Source: Bryopsis sp. KO-2023
Lineage: Eukaryota > Chlorophyta > Ulvophyceae > Bryopsidales > Bryopsidaceae
Direction: 5' to 3'
Length of the DNA stretch: 64,000 nt
Assembly: GCA_030272585.1 (NCBI GenBank)
Contig: BSYQ01000010.1
Coordinates: 2,914,001-2,978,000 of the forward strand
Of this stretch, positions 11,488-22,392 are shown piece after piece. The position numbers and the translations under genes are program-made. Numbering within the stretch: the stretch's first letter is position 1; each line of letters begins with the position of its first letter. The notes under the pieces are model-generated. The model was not told the origin of the DNA, did not search any database, and was given only the letters and a program-made list of their open reading frames with translations.

Positions 11488-14400
11488 ATGGACGTTCACA
11501 TGCTGGCGCAATGCCTCACTGGCCTGGCGGTTCCCGAATTCAACGCTCAGTGTCGGGACCCTGACGACTTCTTGGATTCGTTCGAAGGTTGGCTGGGAAA
11601 AACACAGGCTTGGAGTGACGAAATGGCGGCCAAGCGATTGCCGTTCTTCTGCATAAAGGAATATCGCCACTGGTGTGAGCGATTGGTGACCTTAACAATT
11701 ATAGTGGATGAACGCGGTCGGACAACATACGATTGGAGTCAAATTCGGACGAATTTCGCAAAGGAGGGCGCTGTGCTACTGGGATTGGTCCAGGACTTCG
11801 CGGATGACTTACGCAAAGTAAGGATGACCGCCGGTGATACGGTCGCCGCCTACACCCTGAGATTCGAGCGCGTCACCAACAAAGCGGGAGGCGCAGTGTC
11901 TGAGCAGGAGCAGATTAAAGCATTTCTGCGTGGCCTCGCATCAGACGTACAAGAAAAAGTGATGAACAAAATGCCTAATACAATTAAAAAGGCAAAACAG
12001 TTTGCCACCCAGGCGGCTGAAATTATTACATACAAACAAAGGATAAGGATCGATTCACCTCTCGCTCCTGCACCAGCACTTTTGCCTCGACCAGTCCAAG
12101 CATCAAGTGTGGAAGAACCACCGACACCCACATCTCAGGCAACTCCATTTCTGGCGCTGCCAGCACCAGGAGTCGTCAATCAGGATATTGCGTCATTGGC
12201 AGCGCAAGTCGGAAAGCTGACGGAAGTAGTGACACGCATGGCGACGCAACAAGAAACGCAAACACGAAAAGAGCGACCCACAGTCCATTGGCAAAACAGT
12301 CAGCGTCCACCAATTGCGACAGGCAGCAATCAAGTTCCACTTGGAGGTCAGCTCGATCAATCCAAAGCGGCTGGACGATGTTTTATTTGTCAGTCCCCAG
12401 ATCATTGGGCTGATCGGTGCCCTCAACGCACTGGAAAAAAGCCGGATCAAGCACGATTGGCGCGGGTGGCACCTGCCGAGGACAGTATTGATTTCTCGTC
12501 ACCATGTCCGGTGATCGAATCAGCACGTGTCGGAAAGCGGCAAAGGAGTGGTGAAGGCGCAGCAAGGAAGCCGAGGATCAAGACCACCTTGGACGCGGAT
12601 TTTGAAGCATTTATGGGTGACATCAAAGTGCCATTAAAACTTTGGCAGAACAGATCCAAGAAGCAAATGAACATGCAGTGGCAGTTGGGGTCACGAAAGT
12701 TCTTGATGCCTCCGCCGAAGCGAGCGACTGGATTCGTGCCACCTCCACCACCTCCCCCTAATTCGACTGAAGCTCAACCGACTGCAAGTGCCGATGCCAT
12801 GCACCTTGCACAGGAGGTCGCGCGACAGGCGGCGGTGGTGTATGGAATGGTTGCAGGTCAGAGTATTCGGAATGTCATACTGGATCCAGGGGCGTCCAGG
12901 ACGTTATTGGATGCGGAACAAGCGCGAAAACTCAATCTACTGCAGAAGTTGAACCCAGCTCCGTTTACGATTATGTTGGCGAATGGTGCTTCGGAACCAT
13001 TGCTGGGTGTTACGGATCCGCTCGATGTGGGCGTCAGCACTGCGACAGCCACTCTATCCATTGGAGTTGTTCAGGCGCGACAGTCATACGATTTACTGTT
13101 GGGGCAAGACTATCTCAAGGCAGTGAAGGCCTCAGCCGATTTCAAACGACAAACTTATCGACTGCAAGGGAATCCAGGGGTGACAGTACAACAAGGCAAG
13201 CATCAGTTGCATATGTATGTGGAGGAAGTGGATGGATCTGATGGCTTGGAGTGGGATACTGATGAATCGGAGGAAGAGAGTGAATCAGAGGAGATGACCA
13301 GTGCCACTGAGAGTGCGTTTCGAGCATGGGAAGTTAAGGCAGAGGATCAAATGTTGCAAGCTTTGCGAACGTCAACAGAGGTCGACGACAATCCACTCAA
13401 GGAAGTGCACATTAATACGGAGTTATCCAAAGCAGTTCAGGCCGATATTTGGGAGGTGCTGACCAAGTACAGCTACGTCTTCACGTCGGATATCACGCAG
13501 ATGCTTGTCACGACGACTGCGCAATTTCATATTAACTTGAAACCAGGAGCTGTACCTTGGAAGTGTGGTCGACTGAGACGATATGCACCCAAAGAGGTGG
13601 CGTTCATGAAAGAGCACTGCGAAAAATTACTGGAGGCGAATATGATAGTCCCCACAAATACAACGACATGGTTGGCAGCAGCAACGGTCGTTCCAAAGAA
13701 GGATCCAGTGACTGGCGACTGGAATTTGCTTCGATTCTGTGTGGACTACAGAAAATTGAATGAGGCAACATTGGATGACCCATATCCGCTGCCCAGGACG
13801 GATATGTTATTGGACGAATTGGCCGGACATTCCTTTTACACCACGCTGGATTGTTTGGCAGGGTATCATTCCGTGGAAATTGCACCAGAATCGCAGCCCC
13901 TCACTGCTTTTCTCACCCCATTCGGTATTTACTCGTGGAGAGTAATGCCCTTTGGAGTCAAAAATGCGCCCGCCTGTTATATGCGGATCATCGATCATAC
14001 CCTGCTGGGCGTGAAGGAGGCGGCTGCGTTTGTGGACGACATTTGTCAAGGCGCAGACACTGAAAAAGCTATTGCACCGAATCTGGAGACGTTGCTGAGC
14101 AAAATGGCTGGAGCAGCACTGCGCTGCAAACCGTTGAAGTGTCACGTGGGTTATCCCACCGTTGAATTCCTGGGCCATCGTCTATCGCGTCAGGGATTGA
14201 GTACTCAAGCTCAGAAAGTGCAGAAAGTGGCTGCGGCATTACCACCAAGGAATCGGGAGGAATTACAATCATTTTTGGGATTATCGTCTTACTACAGACG
14301 ATTTGTACCGAAGTTCGCTGCTCGAGCCAAAGTGTTGCACACGATGGTCGCTACAACACCTTTTCCTGAGTGGACAAAAGAGAGGATGGATGCATTCAAC

Positions 14401-16014
14401 GATCTGAAAGGTGCATTAACGACGACGCCAGTGTTGGCAGCCCCTCAAGCGGGTGTGGCGTACATTATCGACTCGGATGCATCGCAATATGCATCAGGTG
14501 GAGTGCTCAGCCAAATTCAAGATGGCGTGGAACGACCTGTGTTTTACACGAGCAAGATGTTTTCTACGACAGAGCGAAACTACAGTACCACCGAGCGAGA
14601 GGGATTGGCGGTCATACACGCACTCAAGGCGTTCAGACCATATGTGTTGGGCGAAAAAATTACCCTGCGAGTGGATCATGCGCCATTGCTCGGTCTATTC
14701 AGGAAAGTGGACCTTACAGGCAGGGTGGCACGATGGCAGTGTCAAATCCAAGAATATACGGAGCTGGAAATGATAACCCGAGCAGGAATCAGACATCGCA
14801 ATGCTGATGGGTTGTCCCGATTGCGCTGTCAAGAGTCAGAAATGGAAGTGGTGCGAAGCGCTAGGGTGCAATGGCGCAGCGTGGATTGGTATGATCAGGT
14901 TGTTGGGCTGTTGGTGCAAGGCGAAACGGAGGAGGAATTATCGGAATTCATGGTCCAGGAGGGCAGACTTTGGCATCGTAATTGCGATGGGGCGGTTCGT
15001 CAGTGTTTGCGCAGCAAGGATGTGGAAAGTGCAATTCAGGTTGCACACTGCGTGGGCCATTTTGGAGTGCAGGCAACGGCGATGAGAATCAGGGAAACCT
15101 TTTGGTGGCCAACCCTTTTTCGCGATGTGAAAGAATACGTGCGTCGGTGTGTGAACTGTCAGCTGGTGGAACCAAGGAGAGGGCCAGGTCGCATTGAACC
15201 AATGGTTGTGCGTTCAGTTTGGCAAGTGTTGGAGGTGGATTACTGCGTTGGAATGCCACGATCGCAAGCTGGGAATGTCGCGTTATTGACGCTGGTGGAT
15301 TGTGCCAGTGGCTATGTTATCGCGGAGGCAACCCCAAACTATGACAGTACCACGGCGGCTCAATTTCTGCTGAAGCGAGTGTTCCTCGTTTTTGGAACAC
15401 CACAGGTGCTGTATTCGGATAATGGGTCGCATTTTCAAGGTGAAGTCGCTGATCTGGTCGCAAAGCTGGGGATCAAACAAAAGAAATCGATTCCTTACAG
15501 GGCTGAAAGTCATGGAAAAGTGGAGAATGCACACCATTTGATTTTGGAGCGATTGCGTCGATACAATGTCACGAATGAAAACTGGGATCAATATGTGGCA
15601 GCAGCTTGTTTTGCCATCAATACCAGGCAAACTGAGACATACATTCACTCACCATTAGAGTTGATGTGTGGGTTGAAACCAAGACTCCCAGGAGAAGTGT
15701 GGATGGCAGAAAATGGAGTGGCAGTTCCAGTGATGGAAGTGAGAAAAGAATTGGGCTGTTTGGGATTGATTCGGGACCATGCACTGGATGTCATGAGTGA
15801 GAAAAGGGACCAATGGGCCAAGAATAGTGCTTATGGAAGCACAGAGCAGATCAAGCAAGGAGATCAAGTCATGGTACTGACTGATCCAAAACACAGGAGC
15901 AAGGTGGAGGTCTACTGGAGAGGGCCATACGAGGTTGAGTGGGTTGGAGAGCGAGGAGCGGTACGTGTAAAGGGTAAGTTGTTTGCTGATTGGCAAATAA
16001 AAACGTTGAAGTAA
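11488..16014 (+). CDS. Gag-Pol polyprotein of the Ty3/gypsy element (1508 aa)
   Basis: One uninterrupted frame. Residues 1-290 are Gag-like. A CCHC knuckle (CFICQSPDHWADRC) begins at residue 298. An aspartic protease follows with the catalytic triplet written DPGAS near residue 467, where DSG or DTG is usual. Reverse transcriptase spans about 640-900 with YPLPRTD, LDCLAGYHS, MPFGVKNAP and AFVDD at 847-851. RNase H starts with DSDAS near 995, with TTEREGLAVIHALKAF and VDHAPLLGL. Integrase has the H-H-C-C zinc site (HCVGHFG...CVNCQ) and D,D-35-E core (VDYC, YSDNGSHF, GKVENAHH). The tail has a GPY/F module (YWRGPYEVEWV). No chromodomain is seen. Gag and Pol are in one frame, so no frameshift is needed. 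Confidence 0.95.
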   Translation: MDVHMLAQCLTGLAVPEFNAQCRDPDDFLDSFEGWLGKTQAWSDEMAAKRLPFFCIKEYRHWCERLVTLTIIVDERGRTTYDWSQIRTNFAKEGAVLLGLVQDFADDLRKVRMTAGDTVAAYTLRFERVTNKAGGAVSEQEQIKAFLRGLASDVQEKVMNKMPNTIKKAKQFATQAAEIITYKQRIRIDSPLAPAPALLPRPVQASSVEEPPTPTSQATPFLALPAPGVVNQDIASLAAQVGKLTEVVTRMATQQETQTRKERPTVHWQNSQRPPIATGSNQVPLGGQLDQSKAAGRCFICQSPDHWADRCPQRTGKKPDQARLARVAPAEDSIDFSSPCPVIESARVGKRQRSGEGAARKPRIKTTLDADFEAFMGDIKVPLKLWQNRSKKQMNMQWQLGSRKFLMPPPKRATGFVPPPPPPPNSTEAQPTASADAMHLAQEVARQAAVVYGMVAGQSIRNVILDPGASRTLLDAEQARKLNLLQKLNPAPFTIMLANGASEPLLGVTDPLDVGVSTATATLSIGVVQARQSYDLLLGQDYLKAVKASADFKRQTYRLQGNPGVTVQQGKHQLHMYVEEVDGSDGLEWDTDESEEESESEEMTSATESAFRAWEVKAEDQMLQALRTSTEVDDNPLKEVHINTELSKAVQADIWEVLTKYSYVFTSDITQMLVTTTAQFHINLKPGAVPWKCGRLRRYAPKEVAFMKEHCEKLLEANMIVPTNTTTWLAAATVVPKKDPVTGDWNLLRFCVDYRKLNEATLDDPYPLPRTDMLLDELAGHSFYTTLDCLAGYHSVEIAPESQPLTAFLTPFGIYSWRVMPFGVKNAPACYMRIIDHTLLGVKEAAAFVDDICQGADTEKAIAPNLETLLSKMAGAALRCKPLKCHVGYPTVEFLGHRLSRQGLSTQAQKVQKVAAALPPRNREELQSFLGLSSYYRRFVPKFAARAKVLHTMVATTPFPEWTKERMDAFNDLKGALTTTPVLAAPQAGVAYIIDSDASQYASGGVLSQIQDGVERPVFYTSKMFSTTERNYSTTEREGLAVIHALKAFRPYVLGEKITLRVDHAPLLGLFRKVDLTGRVARWQCQIQEYTELEMITRAGIRHRNADGLSRLRCQESEMEVVRSARVQWRSVDWYDQVVGLLVQGETEEELSEFMVQEGRLWHRNCDGAVRQCLRSKDVESAIQVAHCVGHFGVQATAMRIRETFWWPTLFRDVKEYVRRCVNCQLVEPRRGPGRIEPMVVRSVWQVLEVDYCVGMPRSQAGNVALLTLVDCASGYVIAEATPNYDSTTAAQFLLKRVFLVFGTPQVLYSDNGSHFQGEVADLVAKLGIKQKKSIPYRAESHGKVENAHHLILERLRRYNVTNENWDQYVAAACFAINTRQTETYIHSPLELMCGLKPRLPGEVWMAENGVAVPVMEVRKELGCLGLIRDHALDVMSEKRDQWAKNSAYGSTEQIKQGDQVMVLTDPKHRSKVEVYWRGPYEVEWVGERGAVRVKGKLFADWQIKTLK

Positions 16015-16300
16015 GGCACTTTTCAAACTGTTTTTTTGAGTGAGTAATGTTGAGTGGAAAAAGGTGAAGTGGGGAAGTTGTTTTTTTTTATGAAGGAGTG
16101 AAATGGAACGAATGGGTAGGCAAGGAATTTGTATGGGTTTTTGTTTATCAACTCTGTGAGGGATGATATCATGTCAGTGAACAATGTTGTTTTACAAAAG
16201 GCTGAACTGAGGGAAGGAAAAGTTTGGGAATGGTGGAGTTTTTCGAAAAGATATTGGACTATGGGTTTTAAAGGCAATCGTGAGGGCACGATTAAGCATC

Positions 16301-16312
16301 GTGGGGGAGGCC
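16301..16312 (+). promoter_or_regulatory. Polypurine tract
   Basis: GTGGGGGAGGCC immediately precedes the 3' LTR, where plus-strand DNA priming occurs in LTR elements. Confidence 0.7.
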
Positions 16313-16476
16313 TGTAGGAGAGAAGTGATTGTATGACTCAGTTGGGAGGGTTAGGATTGTGAGTGGTCAGGAAGAAGGACAGTTAGAGTTTGGTTACTGT
16401 CATGTCGAATTGGGAAGTATTAAATGTGGGCCAGCGAACAGATGTTTGTAAGATTTTGACACAGTCTTATCATTTA
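16313..16476 (+). repeat. 3' long terminal repeat (164 bp)
   Basis: Identical to the 5' LTR. It is followed at 16477 by the CCTG duplication and the interrupted host exon. Confidence 0.95.
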
Positions 16477-17339
16477 CCTGCGAATGTAAAATCGTACTCA
16501 TCCACTGCACTCCCAGTCAAGATCCCTTAAGGCAAAGCAAAGCAAACAAACAAAGATAGAAAATTTGAGCATAAAAAACTAAAAAATAACAAATAGTTTC
16601 AACCTTGACTAATTCGCTGACACGCAGGGCCACATCAACACCACTCTCCCCTCCTTTCGAAAATATCTCGAGCATCCATTTCCCACACCAGCTTGTAAAT
16701 TTCGTGGCTTCCCACCACCTGACGGCACCGATTTTCACCAAGAACTTAAAATAGTTTAGTTTTTTTTTTTGGCCAGGAGTGTGCCAGAACGAATTCTTGA
16801 TAATGTTGATTTCACCGACTGACCTCCGGATACGGTTCGGCATCTTTATTCACAAACAGGACAAATTTGTTAAAAAAAAAAGAAAATCCAATCATCCACC
16901 CAAGATGAGCTGCACTGGAGAGCCATATATAAATAAAAAAGAGAAGTATGTTCAATTTTTCTCACGGCCACATGAACCAGAACTGTGCAAATTTCTGAGG
17001 TTGTTTTCTTGTCCAGCACAGGACTAGTTAGTGTAGCCAGACGGGCTGTTGGAGGTGGTTGAGGTGAATGGATCGTTCTGCATTGTTAAGTAGGCAATCA
17101 ATGACGATTCCAACCGCCAGGAGCATCAAGTGAAATGAGTGATGGTGAATATCAGTTGGATTTTATTGCATTGTGTTTTGGGTCGCAGCAGTGTTGGTTG
17201 GTAGAGAGAGGGGGGGGGCAAAAAAAGAAGAGAGGAAAAAGATCTGAACTAAGAACAAAAAATTACATCGACCGCATTCCAGACCCGCATTCTTAACAGA
17301 TTCATCTCTTCCAACACAGCCAACAGCTCCTAGCCAACC

Positions 17340-19686
17340 TCCCTTTTTAGACCCCCTCCCCCCCTCCCTTTTTTTTTTCCTCCGTGGCCACCGTCTAGAC
17401 AAAACAAACAAAGGAAATTCTTCTCGATGGCAGCATTGCATACTCTTCCAGCCCCCGTTCCCCCAAAACGAACAGAAAATAATCGAAAACCCATGGATTC
17501 TTGTTTTCTTCTGATAAATATCTCTCTTATCTTCGTTCCCTCTTGCTGGTGTTGAAAATCACTTGAAAACCCCCCAAGCCACACAATAAGCGATGTGCCA
17601 ATTTTTACCGGTTCAAATACAAAACAATTCCAAGGGTGGGACGTATTCAATCCTATTTCAATAAGTCTAATGAAAGAGAACAGGAGCAGCAACCCCTCCC
17701 CTTTCCCCACCAAAGAAAACCACACACACTATACAGAGTGAAAAAAAACACAAGCACAAGCACTGAATTAACCCCCTTTTCTAATGTCTCTCTTCCTCGT
17801 TTGTCCGACTTTGGAAAAAAGAAGAAATGAACAAGAAAAAAGACACATCCTATTAGGAAAAGGATTTTTTTTTTTTTTTTTTTTTGGGGGGGGGGGGCAT
17901 AAGAAAGAGGGGGAAAAAGAAATGAAAACATTTTTTTCTTCCTTTTTTTTTTCACAATCCTGACTGATTTTTTGTTTTGCTATCACTTTTTTTTTCCCTT
18001 TCTTTTTTATGCAAACATATCTTGTTCTTCGCCCCTTCATTTTTTTTTTTTCGTTTTTTTTTGGTATGTCTTCTTCTAAGGGATATCTCTATGAAAAACA
18101 GATCAAATGTAAAAAAAGTAAAAAAAGTAACGAACCGTCATCGCAAAACTCATAACATACATTTTACAAATTTTGCATCGTCTTCCCCACCCACCCTGCT
18201 TCATAGAGCAGAAATCCACACTCACTGTCCGAGTTGGTTTTTTTTTCTTTTTCTTTTCGATTCACCTTCCATCCCCTGTCAATTTTTCCCCCAAAACGCC
18301 CTCTGAAGAAACAAGAACGAAACACACAAGACATGGAGGCCACTCTCTTTTTCCCCCCAACCCTCCCAAAAAAAAAGAAAGAAAACAAAGCAAAACAAAA
18401 AAAACAGCAAGAACAAATATAAGAAGCACAAGCTGCGTACCATCACCTTTCTGTTTTTTTTCCAAGATTTTTCTTCTTCTTTTCGATCTTTTTTTTCTTT
18501 TATGACATCCCATGTAAAAAAACCTCTACGATTGTCAGGAGAAGGCGATTTATTAGTCATGCACAATGATTCCAAGGGGGCACACCTACCAGCATAGCCG
18601 AAAGGTTTCTTTTCGTCACTCTCGTGAATTTTTCTTTTTTTTTTTCAAGTCATGAACAACATTTTGGAGGCAAAAAAGAAAAAAAAGCCCTTGTTTTGCA
18701 CCATAAGCCATTTTTTTCTCCCTTTTCACACCTTTATGCCCCTCGTTTTGTTTTTTTTTCGTGTTTTGGCAGTTGTTCAAAAACCCTTACTGAAAATCCT
18801 GGGAGATCGCCAGCATCCCTCTTGTTCCTTGTTTCGTTTTTTTTTTTCAAATTCATATAACCACAGTCAGACACAAAAAGCACAATGTCCGCATCCAGAA
18901 AAAAAAGAAAAGCCAAGGCGAAAAAGAAAAAAAAGGTGCGTTTTCCTTTTTTTTTTGTTTTTTCTTTGGCTTTTTTTTTCTGTTAGGGAATTCCCAATGA
19001 ACTGCACTCTTGCAATGCCCCTACCATTTGTCTACAACAACCCACTTCTCTCAAAAACAGCTGAAAGTTTTTTTTTTTTTGGTTTTTTTTTGTTACCCCT
19101 TGCCAGAAACTCGCTTCCAACACTGACCGTTTCTGTTTTGTTTTTTTTCCTTCCTTAAAGAAATCACATGGTTGCTTTCCCACAAGTCCAATCAATCCCT
19201 CATTGGAGTGCCTCCGTTTTGTCCTCCCCTCCTTTTCATCCCTAACAATTTAAAAAAAAAAAAAAAAAGCCACATCAAACACGAATGCCTACCTCATTTT
19301 CCCAAAGCAAAGGTTTTCAAACTTTTCAAAGAAACACCGCTGCACAGTCCACCCTGTTCCCTTTTCTGTGCCCCACTTATACCATATTAAAAAAAAAGAA
19401 AAAAAAGAGAGATTTTTGTTTTTTTAATGGGATAACGGAGTCCAAACCACAGAAAGCTACATCACCAAAAAAAAACAAGCATAACACATTTCTTGCTTCT
19501 TTTTTTTTTTTTTGTTGCACACAGTACCCCCTCCCCTCCCCCCCTTCTCGAGTTTTCCTCATCCCCGTTCCCCCGGATGGTTCTCAAAAACAAGCCAAAC
19601 AGACTCTTTTTTTTCCTAAAAAAAAAAAAAAGGATGAAGAGGTTTCTCAGCTGAGGGAGGTACCCCAAAAGGAGAACACAGGGAAT
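17340..19686. other. Gene-poor homopolymer-rich stretch
   Basis: Dense T and A runs, including about 22 T followed by 13 G near 17865-17897. A possible short plus-strand start exon (MSASRKKRKAKAKKKKK with a GTGCGT donor) lies at 18884-18935 but no convincing partner exon was found. It may hold upstream exons of the minus-strand gene ending at 9873; none could be supported. Confidence 0.5.
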
Positions 19687-20824
19687 TCAGCGTCCGTTGG
19701 GCTCCCCCGCATCCCCCCCGTGCAACATTATGGCATCATCCAGGCAAACCGCCTTAATGGTCCAATTGAACTCATTGATAGCTTCCTGCAAATTCCAGCA
19801 CCCAAGCGTCGATTCCTTTGGCCCATTGACAAGCAAGTCCAAGCATTCGCTGTTCGTGTCCTCCTGGATCACACCCCTTGCCGTAGTTCGACAGGCGGTC
19901 CTCGCCCCTCGCACGCATTCCGGTTTCAATCCTTCGAAGGGGTTTTGATCTCCTAGGAAAAAGAAAACACTCACGTATAGATATATATGGAAAGAGATAC
20001 ATATAAAAATATACACATATAACGGGATTTCGACCCTGCGCTGTTGACGAGAAGAAAAGTGACTGGAACTGACTGGAATTTCAATCCCCCCCCAAAAAAA
20101 ACAAAAACACAAAAACATTAAAAAATACATTAAAAAATAATCATCAGCAGAAAAAAAAAAGAATGAACTGGAAGGTAGTCTCAAACTGGAATATTGTCAG
20201 AATATCCAGAGCTTTGAATTCCCTCAATTTTTAGCTACGAATTTACGAAGCGTTGTAATTTATATCGGGGAAGTGCAAAGTAAGTGAAACAGAGATGGAT
20301 TTGAAAAAGAAGAGAGTTTTTGCTGGCATACTTCTAAATTGTTGGCTTGCCCCGCCTCCTTCGGACGGTAGACCGATCGTGCACCGAATCTTCAATTCAT
20401 GACATGCAATCTCGGCGGCGATCGTGGCGGCAACGATGCCTTGCAATTCGCATTCCTCATCTGAAACACACGCGCGCACAAAGTTTCGTCTTAACTTTCG
20501 TATCGCCCCATAGAGCCACGCTATAAAATACGCAATTCCCGCCACTCCAATGGCACAGCGACTCGAACAAGAAGCTTGCGGGCCCCCAAAGGGAAGCAAT
20601 CTATCAATAAGAGGCACAGAAACCCACAGGATTTCCCCAAATTCGACAGAAAACGCTGCGAAAGTGCGGGAGCAGCGAGCGGCGTCCGCCGCCGCCACTG
20701 CCGCCGCCTACTCACCCGAAGCGTGATCATTCCCCTCGAACTGCAGCGTTTTCCTGGACGCGGCCACTTGTTTCGAAGTCAGCGCACACAGCGCCACGAG
20801 CAAAGCCACCCAAAAAGGCTTCAT
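19687..20824 (-). CDS. Secreted cysteine-rich protein, family unknown (3 exons, 167 aa)
   Basis: Exons 20716-20824, 20332-20460 and 19687-19952 join in phase 1 at both junctions (109+129+266 = 504 nt). The N-terminus MKPFWVALLVALCALTSKQV is a textbook signal peptide (short basic start, hydrophobic core, small residues before the likely cleavage site). The mature chain has eight cysteines, in DEECELQG, EIACHELKIRCTIG, KPECVRGARTACRTT, NSECLDLL, LGCWNLQE and KAVCLDD, an even number suggesting disulfides. It has no domain I recognise. It ends GGDAGEPNGR. An opposing plus-strand frame across the last exon is treated as a shadow because it has no start, splice or family support. Confidence 0.7.
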
Positions 20825-22392
20825 GTCCACTGGCTCAGACAGATAGGTCGACTTCCTCCTTTCGAGAGGTCGAATCCCGACTAACAGAAAAAGGAGAAGC
20901 CCCAAAAAAAAGGAAAAAAAAAGACTAAAAAAGAGAAACCTCGCCGCTGTAAAGCTTTCACGCCCAGCGAAACTTCTTCTCGACTGTCTTTTCTTTTTTT
21001 CTTTTCTTCTCAACTTTTTCCTCTCCTTTCTTTTTTATCGCTTGCTGCCCCCTTCCCCAAAACCCTTGGCTGCTTGATATAGTTGATGTAACCCGAATCG
21101 AGGAAAACGACCCGCGTAGGAACAAAAAAAAAAGGAATGTGCTATGAATCGAGCGCTTTCGCAGCACAAGTTTTTTATGGGTTTTTCTTTACACTTTTTC
21201 TGTGTTTTTCAAATCGTAGTGGATAAAAAAAATGTTATCCCAGCTCCGTTTTGACCATCGTGCGCTGCGGTGCCGTCAGGAGGTATATTTTCTTTTCCCA
21301 GAGCTGGCTGGAACGAAGTCATCCATTCCGTTTGAAGTTCCCCATCAAAGCCGGCAAAGTTCCATCAAATTGTTTTGTTCCGTCCAAGCGCCGTCGCATC
21401 GCCAGGTACTGCTAGAAACGAACCTCCCACCACCACGCCCCCTGCAGCAAGGAAAACAGCACCGAATTCCTTGCCAGCACCCCCCCCTGCTAATCCTTTG
21501 CAAAGGATTCAATTGAACTGTCGCTGACAGCGTGCATGCTGTCGCCGTTTTCATGGCCGCCTTCCAGGAACATTTTGACATCCAAGGGGATGCACGAGAG
21601 GTGAGACTTCAAGAAAAGTACCATCGTCCAAACAACATGAGGAGAACTTTTGAGTCCTCAAAAACTAGAACTTTTGAGCCTGCAACGACTGGGGAATCAT
21701 ATTTGTCTGTTCAGCCTATATATATATATATATATATACATATCATCCACACATCAAATTTGCATGCCCTCGACAAGAAGATTCGAATCTCTCCCCAATT
21801 CTTCGATCCTCAATGGTCCAATCGCTGCAACAACCAGCTATTATTTTATTATTTTTAGCTTCATTTTTAATATTTTTTATGGCTTCTGCGCTTGGTTTCC
21901 AGCATCATAAAGAGGTGGTGGCTCTCTTTTGCTGTTGTGGGTAGCCTTATTTTGTTTGTTGTGTTTGTTTCAAAAAAAAAGTCGAATCAACCTACTTGCA
22001 TTGTTTGCTTGTTTTGCTGTGGTGAAGAAAAAACCTTTTTTTTTCCGAACCCCCCCCCCCCCAAAAAAAAAATCGCGCACAACACAACGCCACCTTTCTC
22101 ACATCCCTTGGTGACACGTAACCTTTCGTCAGTCCTTGTGTATCCCACGTGTCTCCTCATTCCTATCTTCATTTTCTGACAATTTCAATATGTGGGTTGG
22201 GTTGTGCTTGGTTTTAGTGATTTTTCCCCTGGATGGAGGGAGGAACAGCTTCCCAGCCAATATCGTAATCATTGAATAATGTAGATTGCAATCAAACTTT
22301 GTTTTGCACACGTTGATGTCATAGAGCCCAATGGAATCAACCAAAAGAATGTTCAAATGACGCACTGATATGACAACGCCCATCGAAATCCC
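20825..22392. other. Intergenic, no supported gene
   Basis: Some plus-strand pieces have splice-like ends (21232-21282, about 21301-21415, and 21540-21600 ending in GAG/GTGAGA). An isolated minus-strand frame MVLFLKSHLSCIPLDVKMFL near 21.5-21.6 kb is also open. None could be joined into a gene. There is a (TA)n run at about 21716-21740 and a C(n)A(n) tract near 22045-22070. Confidence 0.5.

Larger units (their letters stand above)
10859..16476 (+). mobile_element. Complete Ty3/gypsy LTR retrotransposon
   Basis: A 5,618-bp element with two identical 164-bp LTRs, flanking CCTG duplications, a likely primer-binding site, a single open gag-pol frame and a purine tract before the 3' LTR. The domain order protease - RT - RNase H - integrase defines the Ty3/gypsy class. 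Identical LTRs and an intact frame imply very recent insertion and possible current activity. No envelope-like frame is present. Confidence 0.95.
9873..17329 (-). pseudogene. Unidentified multi-exon gene interrupted by the Ty3/gypsy element
   Basis: Exon-like blocks with splice signals run from right to left: 17267-17329 (ELLAVLEEMNLLRMRVWNAV), near 17.0 kb (PVLDKKTTSEICTVLVHVA), near 16.8 kb (FVLFVNKDAEPYPE, donor GTCAGT), near 16.6-16.75 kb (LVKIGAVRWWEATKFTSW...ALRVSELVK), and 16477-16510 (ILTGSAVDEYDFTFAG). Left of the element the frame continues without a break (GWLSGKSRISKNRSRY), then come EMSRQISMGTPAPIQSKS (about 10.3 kb), LIEVEVHPFNQPVPLKWIPR (about 10.1 kb) and a Pro/Ser-rich tail ending RLSGIRFRV at 9873. 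Individual exon borders are tentative and I do not recognise the family. The alpha-helical leucine-rich blocks could be HEAT/ARM-like. The insertion splits a coding exon or its donor, so this copy is probably null. Confidence 0.45.

Noticed and set aside
18884-19060. Short plus-strand gene starting MSASRKKRKAKAKKKKK
   Set aside because: Low-complexity lysine run with only a doubtful second exon.
19640-19956. Plus-strand frame over the last exon of the cysteine-rich gene
   Set aside because: No start codon or splice partner; the minus-strand model has a signal peptide and consistent phases.
21232-21420. A gene with a 19-nt intron (GTATAT...CCCAG at 21283-21301)
   Set aside because: The frame is open through it, the intron is far shorter than others here, and no product is recognisable.
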